Notes under the pieces: model-generated | What the model saw: the letters and a program-made list of their open reading frames with translations, nothing else | What the model was told of the DNA's origin: nothing | Databases searched by the model: none | Shown here: positions 1 through 5,904 of the stretch, one piece after another | How the letters are laid out: every line of letters begins with the position of its first letter | Numbering within the stretch: position 1 is the stretch's first letter | Position numbers and translations under genes: made by a program | Assembly: GCA_900556515.1 (NCBI GenBank) | Contig: USPH01000095.1 | Location: 1-5,934 of the forward strand | Source of the DNA: an uncultured Collinsella sp. | Lineage (GTDB): Bacteria > Actinomycetota > Coriobacteriia > Coriobacteriales > Coriobacteriaceae | Reading direction: 5' to 3' | Length of the DNA stretch: 5,934 bases

Positions 1-958
1 CTGCTTGGTCTTTCTGACGGTAACGGTACTTGGCGCCCACGCGAATGCCGCCGGCATCGAGTTCTGCCTCCATGCGGTCGGCAGGGGCGCTCCAGATCCA
101 GTCGTCGGCCGTGAGTGCTGTGGCCGTTAGGTCCTCGGCCTCGCCCAGATGCACGGTGTTGTTGGCGGCATCGACGGCCGTCACATACACGGGATGCGCC
201 ATCGCGACGCCCAAGCCCTTGCGCTGGCCGATGGTATAGCGCAACGCGCCGTTATGGCGTCCGACCACGCTGCCGTCGCGCCACACAATGTCGCCCGGTG
301 CAGCGGGATGTCCGCAGCGGCGCTCGATATAGCCCGCGTAGTCACCGTCTGGAATAAAGCAGATGTCCTCGCTTTCGGCCTTCTGGGCGTTGGTAAAGCC
401 TTGCTCGGCGGCTATGCGGCGCACGTCGCGCTCTTTGTCTAGGCCTGCCAGCGGAAAGATCGTGTGCGCCAGGCGCTCCTGCGTAAGCGAATATAAAAAG
501 TAGCTCTGGTCCTTTTTGGGATCTTCGCCGCGATGCAGCTGCCAGGTGCCGTCTACTGTCTGGCTTGTTTTGGCGTAATGACCCGTTGCGATGTAGTCGC
601 AGCCCATGTCCAGCGCCGCACCGAGCAACGCGCCAAACTTTATGTGGCGGTTGCAGATGATGCACGGGTTGGGCGTCAGCCCCTCCTGGTAGGCGTTCAC
701 AAAGCGCTCGATAACGCTGTGGTCGAAGGTCTGCTGCAAGTCGAGCACATGGTGGGGTATCCCCAGACGCTCGGCGACGGCCTTCGCATCGGCGATGTCG
801 CGGTCGACCTTACTCATGCCCGTGGCGGGATCGGGCGCGGGGCAGGTGAGGCGCATGGTGGCGCCGACGCATTCGTAGCCCTGGCTTTTGAGCAGGTACG
901 CGGTCACGCTGGAATCGACGCCGCCGCTCATGGCGACGAGCACGCGCTTGTTGTGCAT
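1..958 (-). CDS. mnmA: tRNA-specific 2-thiouridylase MnmA (TrmU), 3' end cut off by the window
   Basis: MnmA adenylates and then thiolates C2 of wobble uridine 34 in the tRNAs for Lys, Glu and Gln in the cytoplasm, taking persulfide sulfur from a cysteine desulfurase or relay. I read 319 codons from the ATG at 958; the family is usually about 350-380 residues, so only the end of the C-terminal beta-barrel is missing. Visible motifs are the PP-loop ATP site SGGVDSS (residues 11-17), the nucleophile region NPCIICNRHIKF with Cys102 (Cys99 is nearby), ATGHYAK (124-130), QSYFLY (151-156), the second catalytic cysteine in ESEDICFIPD (Cys200), and YTIGQRKGLG (241-250) of the central domain. The start is supported by AAGGAG (plus-strand 968-973) nine bases upstream. 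It lies downstream of cysK on the same strand, but a strong terminator separates them. No cysteine desulfurase gene, a common neighbour, is visible. The identification is firm. Confidence 0.97.
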   Translation of the reverse strand, partial: MHNKRVLVAMSGGVDSSVTAYLLKSQGYECVGATMRLTCPAPDPATGMSKVDRDIADAKAVAERLGIPHHVLDLQQTFDHSVIERFVNAYQEGLTPNPCIICNRHIKFGALLGAALDMGCDYIATGHYAKTSQTVDGTWQLHRGEDPKKDQSYFLYSLTQERLAHTIFPLAGLDKERDVRRIAAEQGFTNAQKAESEDICFIPDGDYAGYIERRCGHPAAPGDIVWRDGSVVGRHNGALRYTIGQRKGLGVAMAHPVYVTAVDAANNTVHLGEAEDLTATALTADDWIWSAPADRMEAELDAGGIRVGAKYRYRQKDQA

Positions 959-987
959 GGGGAGGTTCTCCTTGGTGGCATGTGGCC

Positions 988-1026
988 AAAAAAGAAAAGC
1001 GGCGCGGGAGGCTGGTTCCGCGCCGC
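988..1026 (-). terminator. Intrinsic terminator after cysK, just upstream of mnmA
   Basis: Read on the minus strand, a perfect 9-bp G+C stem (arm GCGGCGCGG, plus-strand 1018-1026, pairing with 999-1007) encloses a 10-base loop and is followed by TTTTCTTTTTT (998-988). This is a textbook Rho-independent terminator. It should end the cysK transcript about 110 bases after its stop codon. Its T-tract ends only 29 bases before the mnmA start codon and 14 bases before the mnmA ribosome site, so it also lies in the mnmA leader. Confidence 0.88.
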
Positions 1027-1030
1027 AGAC

Positions 1031-1039
1031 ATTGTAGCA
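1031..1039 (-). promoter_or_regulatory. Candidate extended -10 promoter for mnmA
   Basis: On the minus strand TGCTACAAT reads as an extended -10 element (TGn followed by a one-mismatch TATAAT). The hexamer 17 bases upstream is TCCCAC, a poor -35, so the call rests on the extended -10 alone. Transcription would begin near 1022-1025, at the first bases of the terminator-like hairpin. It is the best promoter-like string I see in the 180-bp gap between cysK and mnmA. Confidence 0.4.
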
Positions 1040-1138
1040 AGTTCGGGCGTCTCGTGGGACACCCTGATTGGATGGGCTCAGACTGCCGGGAGAGAGGAGA
1101 CCGGCTCGTCCGTGGGCTCAACCTATGGGCGACAGGCT

Positions 1139-2077
1139 CTAGTCCTGGAACAGTGCCGTGGACAGGTAGCGCTCACCGGTATCGGCGAGCAGGGCCACGA
1201 TGGTCTTGCCCTCGTTCTCGGGGCGCTTGGCCAGCTGCAGCGCGGCCCACACGGCGGCGCCGGACGAAATGCCCACGAGCACGCCCTCCTTGTGGCCCAC
1301 GGCGCGGCCGGTCGCAAAGGCGTCGTCGTTCTCGACGGGGATGATCTCGTCATAGACCTGGGTGTCGAGGACGTCGGGCACAAAGCCGGCACCGATACCC
1401 TGGATCTTGTGCGGGCCGGCCTGGCCCTTAGAGAGCACCGGGGAGGTAGCGGGCTCGACGGCGACGATCTGAATCTCGGGGTTCTGCTCCTTGAGGAACT
1501 CGCCCACGCCGGTCACGGTGCCGCCGGTGCCGACGCCGGCGACGAAGATGTCGACCTTGCCGTCGGTGTCATCCCAGATCTCGGGGCCGGTCGTGGCCTT
1601 GTGGATGGCAGGGTTGGCGGGGTTTACAAACTGACCGGCGATAATGCTGTTGGGTGTCTCCTTCTGCAGCTCCTCGGCCTTGGCGATGGCGCCCTTCATG
1701 CCCTTGGAGCCGTCGGTGAGCACGAGCTGTGCGCCGTATGCCTGCATAAGTTTGCGGCGCTCGACGGACATAGTCTCGGGCATGGTGATGATCACCTTGT
1801 AGCCGCGAGCCGCCGCCACCGAGGCGATGCCGACGCCGGTATTGCCGCTCGTGGGCTCGATGATGGTGTAGTCGCCGCCGCGCACGAGCTTGCCGGCCTT
1901 CTCGGCCTCGTCGATCATGTTCTTGGCGACGCGGTCTTTGACGGACCCGGCGGGGTTGAAGTATTCCAGCTTGACGAGCACGCGGGCCTTGAGGTCCTCA
2001 TCGGCCTCAAAGTGAGTGAGCTCCAGAAGCGGGGTGTGGCCGATAAGCTGATCGATGGACGTATAAACATTGCTCAT
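1139..2077 (-). CDS. cysK: Cysteine synthase A (O-acetylserine sulfhydrylase), PLP-dependent
   Basis: This cytoplasmic enzyme makes L-cysteine from O-acetyl-L-serine and sulfide, the last step of cysteine biosynthesis. At 312 residues it is full length for the CysK family. The PLP Schiff-base lysine is Lys47 in NPAGSVKDR (41-49). The substrate loop TSGNTG is at 76-81, the phosphate-binding loop GTGGT at 183-187, the QGIGAGFVP segment at 226-234 and SSGAA, which contacts the PLP ring nitrogen, at 271-275. It ends with GERYLST (301-307). The ATG at 2077 has GGAGG six bases upstream (plus-strand 2084-2088). The gene has its own promoter and is divergent from an Rrf2-family regulator, which probably controls it. 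CysK and CysM are hard to separate by eye; length and motifs favour CysK. In several bacteria CysK also binds regulators such as CymR through their C-terminal tails. Confidence 0.97.
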   Translation of the reverse strand: MSNVYTSIDQLIGHTPLLELTHFEADEDLKARVLVKLEYFNPAGSVKDRVAKNMIDEAEKAGKLVRGGDYTIIEPTSGNTGVGIASVAAARGYKVIITMPETMSVERRKLMQAYGAQLVLTDGSKGMKGAIAKAEELQKETPNSIIAGQFVNPANPAIHKATTGPEIWDDTDGKVDIFVAGVGTGGTVTGVGEFLKEQNPEIQIVAVEPATSPVLSKGQAGPHKIQGIGAGFVPDVLDTQVYDEIIPVENDDAFATGRAVGHKEGVLVGISSGAAVWAALQLAKRPENEGKTIVALLADTGERYLSTALFQD

Positions 2078-2149
2078 GGTGAACCTCCAAAGTGTTCAAA
2101 TGACTGGATGCCGTGTGGTTTTACGGTGTGTGTAGCAGCGAAACCCACA

Positions 2150-2162
2150 AACCTTATAGGTT
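2150..2162. promoter_or_regulatory. Palindromic operator candidate in the cysK leader
   Basis: AACCTTATAGGTT is an inverted repeat with perfect 5-bp arms (AACCT and AGGTT) around TAT. It lies about 16-28 bases downstream of the predicted cysK start of transcription, a place where a bound protein would block transcription. The divergent Rrf2 regulator is the obvious candidate ligand. Short palindromes arise by chance, so this is a candidate only. Confidence 0.4.
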
Positions 2163-2184
2163 GTTCGTTTTGCTGTTGGCAAGC

Positions 2185-2213
2185 ATAGTAGACAGTAAAG
2201 CCTAGTAACGCAA
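2185..2213 (-). promoter_or_regulatory. Sigma-70-type promoter for cysK
   Basis: On the minus strand TTGCGT (plus-strand 2208-2213) and TACTAT (2185-2190) are separated by exactly 17 bases, with four of six and five of six matches to the consensus hexamers. Transcription would start near 2178 and give a leader of about 100 bases before the cysK ATG. A CCTA-N9-TAGG inverted repeat (2201-2217) overlaps the -35 box and could be a second operator. Confidence 0.6.
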
Positions 2214-2266
2214 TAGGAAATAGAAGATTATTACGAGTCGATTAACCATCTTGACCGGAACGGGTA

Positions 2267-2294
2267 TTTTCAAAACCAATTTTTCGGCTAGAAT
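2267..2294 (+). promoter_or_regulatory. Candidate promoter for the Rrf2-family regulator
   Basis: TAGAAT at 2289-2294 is a good -10 box 36 bases before the regulator's ATG. The best -35 at normal spacing is the poor TTTTCA at 2267-2272 (16-base spacer). A near-consensus TTGACC lies at 2251-2256 but has no -10 at 17 bases. An imperfect inverted repeat, 2263-2277 (GGT...ACC ends), overlaps the -35 area and might serve autoregulation. A weak -35 is compatible with a regulated promoter but does not prove it. Confidence 0.35.
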
Positions 2295-2330
2295 TTCTAC
2301 GGACTAAATGACCGAAAGGCAGCACTATAT

Positions 2331-2759
2331 ATGTTGGTTTCTACTAAGGGCAGATATGCCCTGCGCGTTATGGTCGATCTGGCCGAGCACCAGGCGGCCG
2401 GTCGCATCCCGCTCAAAGAGATCGCGGCGCGACAGGGGATTTCCGAGAAATATCTCGAGAACATCTTGGCTACGCTCGTACGTGCCAACATGCTCTCGGG
2501 TATGCGTGGCAAGGGCGGCGGCTACGTGCTCACGCGCCCGCCCGAGCAGTACACGGTGGGCGAGATCTTGCGTCTGACCGAGGGCAGCCTAGCACCGGTC
2601 GCATGCCTGGACGGCGACTGCAAGGGCTGTTCGCGTTCGGACGAGTGCCCCACGCTCGACGTGTGGAAGAACCTGGACAAGCTCATCAACGACTACCTCG
2701 ACGGTGTGACGCTCGATCAACTTGTCGCTCCCAACCATGGCTACGACTATGTCATCTAA
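2331..2759 (+). CDS. Rrf2-family transcriptional regulator with a four-cysteine cluster (IscR/CymR-like)
   Basis: This 142-residue protein has the Rrf2 layout: an N-terminal winged helix (STKGRYALRVMVDLAEH, 4-20; recognition helix about 38-52, ISEKYLENILATLVR), a wing GKGGGYVL at 60-67, a dimerisation helix and a C-terminal tail. Cysteines lie at 92, 97, 100 and 106, followed by PTLDVW. In E. coli IscR the 2Fe-2S cluster is held by Cys92, Cys98, Cys104 and His107; here the His position appears to be Leu109, and an extra cysteine is present. This suggests an Fe-S or redox/metal sensor, though not proven. The start has GAAAGG at 2314-2319, 11 bases upstream. The gene is divergent from cysK, as expected for a cysteine or Fe-S regulator such as CymR, but the C-terminal tail (ends DYVI) also resembles CysK-binding tails, which end in a hydrophobic Ile. 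Family assignment is firm; the ligand and targets are inferred. Confidence 0.95.
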   Translation: MLVSTKGRYALRVMVDLAEHQAAGRIPLKEIAARQGISEKYLENILATLVRANMLSGMRGKGGGYVLTRPPEQYTVGEILRLTEGSLAPVACLDGDCKGCSRSDECPTLDVWKNLDKLINDYLDGVTLDQLVAPNHGYDYVI

Positions 2760-2827
2760 CCCACACCTGCATTTGGGGACGGGGTAGAAATGGTAGATTC
2801 TCTCGTCCTTTGAGACTTGACAAATAA

Positions 2828-2865
2828 GAAGGCCGCCCATTTTTGCGATGGGCGGCCTTCGTTTT
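2828..2865. terminator. Bidirectional intrinsic terminator between convergent genes
   Basis: A perfect 13-bp stem (arm GAAGGCCGCCCAT at 2828-2840, partner 2848-2860) with a 7-base loop is followed on the plus strand by GTTTT and on the minus strand by TTATTTG. It lies 68 bases after the Rrf2 stop codon and 35 bases after the minus-strand membrane protein's stop, so it can end both convergent transcripts. The plus-strand tail is the better T-tract. Confidence 0.88.
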
Positions 2866-2900
2866 GGGCTGTTGAGACGGACACGGCCGGAATGGCCGTT

Positions 2901-3266
2901 TTAGTCCTCGGCGATGCTGTCGAGGATGCTGCGCGTGATGGACACCAGGATGCTGCCCATAAAGGCCGATCCAAAGCTGGCGATGGAGATGCCGACGCCC
3001 AGCAGGTTGACCGACAGGTAACTCGCGAGCTCAAGCATAAAGCTGTTGACGACAAGCTGGAAAATGCCCAGCGTAATGATCGTGAGCGGCAGCGAGATGA
3101 CCGTGAGGAACGGTTTGACGAACGAATCGACAATGTTCAGGAACAGTCCCACAAAGGCAAAGCAGACCCAGGTCTCGGCAAAGCCGAAGGGTTGGATACC
3201 GGGGACGAGGAACGTGGCGATCGCGATGGCGATCGAGGTGAAGAGCCAGTTAAGCATAAAGCGCAT
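2901..3266 (-). CDS. Small four-helix membrane protein, phage holin family (Phage_holin_4_2, Pfam PF04020 type)
   Basis: This 121-residue protein is mostly hydrophobic, with four likely membrane segments at about 5-23, 33-48, 56-78 and 90-112. The family signature is seen in segment 3: FVKPFLTVISLPLTIITLG (49-67), followed by NSFMLELASYL (74-84). Length is normal for the family. The ATG at 3266 has GAAAGG (plus-strand 3276-3281) nine bases upstream. Despite the name, members are common as lone chromosomal genes in actinobacteria, Firmicutes and cyanobacteria, and no lysin or phage gene is near, so a role in host lysis is not indicated. Its true function is not known to me. It converges on the Rrf2 gene and diverges from the TrpR-like gene. 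Confidence 0.9.
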   Translation of the reverse strand: MRFMLNWLFTSIAIAIATFLVPGIQPFGFAETWVCFAFVGLFLNIVDSFVKPFLTVISLPLTIITLGIFQLVVNSFMLELASYLSVNLLGVGISIASFGSAFMGSILVSITRSILDSIAED

Positions 3267-3454
3267 GGCGTGAATCCTTTCTTGCGCCGGGATTGCTGGC
3301 GTCGCGTGAAGCGGCTTACGGCGGCGACCTGGATGGTTGCGCGGGCGCGCCGCGGTGTTTGGGCGCCCATTGTCTCAAATATTCGTGGAGCTTACGTGCG
3401 CATATGGTTTCTAAACGGCGTTCGTCCTGAAAAACGCGCCGCTGGCAGAGAGTC

Positions 3455-3485
3455 TTGTCGCTTTAGTTTGGTGGTGTGCTACACT
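3455..3485 (+). promoter_or_regulatory. Candidate promoter for the TrpR-like gene
   Basis: TGCTACACT (3477-3485) is an extended -10 element with a TACACT hexamer at 3480-3485. TTGTCG at 3455-3460 could be the -35, but the spacer is long (19 bases). Transcription would start near 3492, leaving about 100 bases of leader before the ATG at 3591, which includes the possible 16-codon ORF. Confidence 0.5.
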
Positions 3486-3536
3486 GCTACGGGCAAAAGC
3501 CACAGGCGTTGCCCTATTGCATAGAACGGGTGAACG

Positions 3537-3587
3537 ATGCCCGATGTCAGTATCAACTTCGATGCCTTTTGGCGGGTTTGGCGGTGA
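3537..3587 (+). CDS. Possible 16-codon leader ORF (MPDVSINFDAFWRVWR)
   Basis: An ATG at 3537 opens a 16-codon frame ending in TGA at 3585-3587, three bases before the ATG of the TrpR-like gene. It contains two Trp codons near its end (WRVWR), encoded within an 8-bp direct repeat TTTGGCGG (3568-3575 and 3577-3584). GGGTG at 3528-3532 is a modest ribosome site five bases upstream. It could be translated and coupled to the downstream gene, but a frame this short can arise by chance. I see no attenuator-type alternative hairpins or T-tract. Confidence 0.25.
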   Translation: MPDVSINFDAFWRVWR

Positions 3588-3590
3588 TCG

Positions 3591-3890
3591 ATGAATATCG
3601 AGAACATGTTTGACAAGCCTGATGTCAAGCAGCTGGTCCACGCATTTAGCCTTTTGGACGACGAGAAGGATATCCAAGCGTTTTTGACCGATATCTGCAC
3701 GCCGCGCGAGATTTGCGACCTTTCTCAGCGTTTGCAGGTTGCGCGCTATTTGGACGAGGGCGAGCCTTATGTTGAGGTTCAGGCCCGTACCGGCGCTTCG
3801 TCCACCACGGTGAGCCGCGTTTCAAAGGCGCTGAACGGCGAGTACGGTGGCTACCGCAAGATCCTCATTAAGTTGGAGGATGGCGAGTAG
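3591..3890 (+). CDS. YerC/YecD-family TrpR-like DNA-binding protein
   Basis: The 99-residue product matches the TrpR-superfamily proteins of the YerC/YecD type in length and layout: an N-terminal helical part, then the conserved core FLTDICTPREICDLSQRLQVARYL (31-54) and a helix-turn-helix at about 59-82 with the strong signature RTGASSTTVSRVSKAL (66-81). Tryptophan repressor itself shares this fold, but this branch lacks an established ligand, so tryptophan sensing cannot be assumed. The ATG at 3591 has only GGCGG (3580-3584) six bases upstream, one mismatch from GGAGG, and may depend partly on translational coupling with the short ORF ending at 3587; the next in-frame ATG (3606) has no better site. 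The gene appears monocistronic, ended by the terminator at 3918. Family assignment is firm, targets unknown. Confidence 0.92.
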   Translation: MNIENMFDKPDVKQLVHAFSLLDDEKDIQAFLTDICTPREICDLSQRLQVARYLDEGEPYVEVQARTGASSTTVSRVSKALNGEYGGYRKILIKLEDGE

Positions 3891-3917
3891 GCCAGCGACA
3901 ACATTGAATTACGAAGA

Positions 3918-3941
3918 ACCGTCCCTCCGGGGGCGGTTTTT
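3918..3941 (+). terminator. Intrinsic terminator of the TrpR-like gene
   Basis: The arm ACCGTCCC (3918-3925) pairs with GGGGCGGT (3930-3937), including one G-T pair, around a TCCG loop, and runs into TTTTT (3937-3941). It begins 27 bases after the stop codon of the TrpR-like gene and separates it from the AddB-like gene downstream. Confidence 0.82.
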
Positions 3942-4074
3942 ATATGCCTGCAATCGGCTGGTGCGTTGGGTTCAGGTTGCTTTGTACCAAAAGATGGAAC
4001 TGCGGTGGCAATGTGTCCGCTTGGGCGGGTAGGATGGATGCATTGATTATTGCGAACGGTTTGAGCGGAGGACC

Positions 4075-5904
4075 ATGCCTGTTCGAATCTATACCACCAA
4101 TGCCGGCACGGATTTGAGCGATGCCGAGTCGGCGCTGCTTGCCGACCTTATTGCCCGTCACGGGCGTGCCGTGTTGCTGGCACCAACGTTTGCCGAGCTC
4201 GATCTGTGCCGTCATGATGCGGCGGAAGCCAGCATTTCGCTGGGTATCGACTACAAGACGCCTACATCGTGGCTTCGCTCGATTTGGGAGCTTTTGGGCG
4301 ACGGGCGCGGTTTCGTCGACAACCTGCAGCGCCAGATGCTGTTCTCGGACATAGTCACGCGTCTCGACGATGCTGACCTGCAGCCACTTTCGCACAGCCA
4401 GGGCACAGTGCGCATGCTCGCGCGCATGGCCCGCGACGTGTTGCCGGGCGTTGCGGGGACGGGTGCCGAACGATGCCGTGGCGACAACTGCCAGCCTGAG
4501 CCAAAAAGCGATGCCGAGGCTCGTGTGTTCGAGCTTTTGCGTGCCTACGCGGACGGCTTGGACCGTCGAGATATGGTCGAGCCCTGTGAGGCGGCTGACA
4601 TTATGGCTGGTGTCCTGGCCGATAACCTGCCGGCGTGCGCCCGCGCCGTATGCGTGCGCGGTGTCACGTCGTTTACGTATAGCCTGCTCGAGCTGCTGTC
4701 CGCCGTGGCAAACAACGGGGGAGAGGTTGTCGTGCTGCTCGCCCGCGAGCAAGCGGCGATGCGTGAGGAGCTGGCCACGGCCCTTGATGCCCGCGGCGTG
4801 CTGTTTGAGGTTGCACCGCTGGACGAGGATGCCGTCGCGTCTGATGTCGCTTGCGGGACCGCCGCTCAGCCTGTCTTTATTGAGGTCGCCGGCCCCCATG
4901 CCCGTGCTCATGTCTATGCGGACGCCATCGATAAGTTGGTGAAAGCGCACAAGGAGTCCAAGGCCGATAAAGCTACTGCAACGCCCGCCGACCCCGTGCG
5001 CGTGCTCGTTGTTTCTGCCCGGGCACCCCAGCTGTTCGGTGAGCTCGCCTCTCGTCTGGCGGCTCGTCATATTGCTTCCGAGACAGTTGAGTTCACGGCG
5101 TTTTCCCAATCCATTGCGGGCAGGCAGTTTGCGGCGCTTGCCGGCCTGATCGAGCGCATGAAGGCCGCCGATGAGGGCATGGCGTCAAAGACCGAGTGGT
5201 GGCCCGCGCCGGAGCTTACCGACTGGATCTACAGTCCGCTTTCGGGCGCTGATGCCGTCAATGCCCGTACCTTCGATAAGAATATGCGTCTCTCGCGCAG
5301 CAAGACTACTGCGGGCGTTAAGAGCCTGCTACAGAGCGTTCAGGGCCAGGTGAGGGGCGCGCGCAAGGCGGCGAGCGACGATAACTGGTTTAAGAACGTA
5401 CCGTGTGTGGTCTCGGACGTGTTCCAGGCGCTGTGGCGTGACAAGCCCGTGACGGCGCTTAAGGCCATGCTTGCCGTTGCCGAGGCGTTGCCCGATCGCG
5501 CTCTAGGCGGCCTTGACGGCCAGGCCCGTCGCCAGGCAGAGACGGCTTTGCTGCGCCATGCCATCGACATCCTTATGAACGATGCTCGCGCGCTCGACGT
5601 GTCGCAGGCCGCGACCGTGCCGGTTCTCGACGGCGTTCGAACCAAGGTGGACAAGCGCAGTACCGCCTACGATTACGAGACCTATGAGGTCGATCGCACA
5701 CCACGAGCACAAGTGCGCTTCGCGTCGCTTGCCGATGCGTCGGTTCTTCGCCCTGGCAGCTACGATGCCGTGCTGTTTGCCGATGTCGACCTGGACAGCT
5801 ATCCGCTTTCGCACGAAGAGGGCCCGCTTGCCACGTTGACAGCCGAGCTGCGCCGCGACGGCGTGTCTTTGGAGCCCGCTGCCCTGCTGCGCGTGCGCTT
5901 TGGC
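4075..5904 (+). CDS. AddB-like helicase-nuclease subunit (PD-(D/E)XK nuclease family), 3' end missing
   Basis: The 610 visible codons read like the N-terminal and middle parts of an AddB/RexB-type protein, the partner of the AddA helicase in the double-strand-break resection complex that feeds RecA. Suggestive features are VLLAPTFAELDLC (33-45) followed by TPTSWLRSIWELLG (62-75), a helicase-like 1A start; GEVVVLLAREQ (216-226); a 2A-like segment RVLVVSARAPQLFGELASRL (309-328) then HIASETVEFTAFSQS; and YDAVLFADVDLDSYPLS (563-579), the position of the AddB/UvrD motif before the nuclease domain. There is no Walker A GxxGxGK[ST]: the N-terminus reads YTTNAGTDLS, so ATP binding by this subunit is doubtful. 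AddB proteins are about 1000-1200 residues, so the Fe-S/nuclease end lies off the contig. GGAGG at 4067-4071 is only three bases before the ATG. The family call is by pattern and could be another UvrD-like, RecC-like protein; an addA gene downstream would settle it. Residues after Gly610 are adapter-derived. Confidence 0.6.

Larger units (their letters stand above)
3267..3590. other. Intergenic region between divergent genes, 324 bp
   Basis: The left part (3267-3420) is the 5' leader of the minus-strand membrane protein gene; apart from its ribosome site at 3276-3281 I see no good promoter there. The stretch 3331-3366 is very G+C-rich, with GGGCGC and GCGCCC arms that could pair, but no T-tract. 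The right part holds a candidate plus-strand promoter at 3455-3485 and a possible 16-codon ORF at 3537-3587, both listed separately. No RNA gene or repeat array is visible. Confidence 0.6.

Noticed and set aside
1063..1138. Repeated TGAGCCCA strings and a short GCCGG/CCGGC stem (minus strand) after the cysK stop, considered as a leader riboswitch for mnmA
   Set aside because: The stem is only five base pairs, the repeats are eight bases long and direct, and I could not match a known riboswitch or T-box core.
533..2188. Long plus-strand open frame of 551 codons opposite mnmA and cysK
   Set aside because: It lies antisense to two clearly conserved enzymes, crosses their terminator and promoter region, and has the Gly/Leu/Val/Ala/Asp/His-rich composition expected from the reverse frame of high-GC genes. 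No domain is recognisable.
2817..2822. Consensus -35 box TTGACA
   Set aside because: At 17 bases downstream there is only the loop of the terminator hairpin and no -10 box, and no plus-strand gene follows.
2901..3266. Prophage or lysis cassette suggested by the holin-family protein
   Set aside because: No endolysin, integrase, structural gene or attachment repeat is nearby, and this family is common as solitary chromosomal genes.
2817..3524. Plus-strand open frame of 235 codons opposite the holin-family gene
   Set aside because: It begins inside a terminator hairpin, is very rich in Asp, Glu, Lys and Arg as expected from the complement of a membrane protein, and runs through the promoter region of the TrpR-like gene.
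3940..5109. Minus-strand open frame of 389 codons opposite the AddB-like gene
   Set aside because: It is a high-GC antisense shadow: the plus-strand frame has a ribosome site, helicase-like segments and continues to the contig end, while this one has no recognisable domain.
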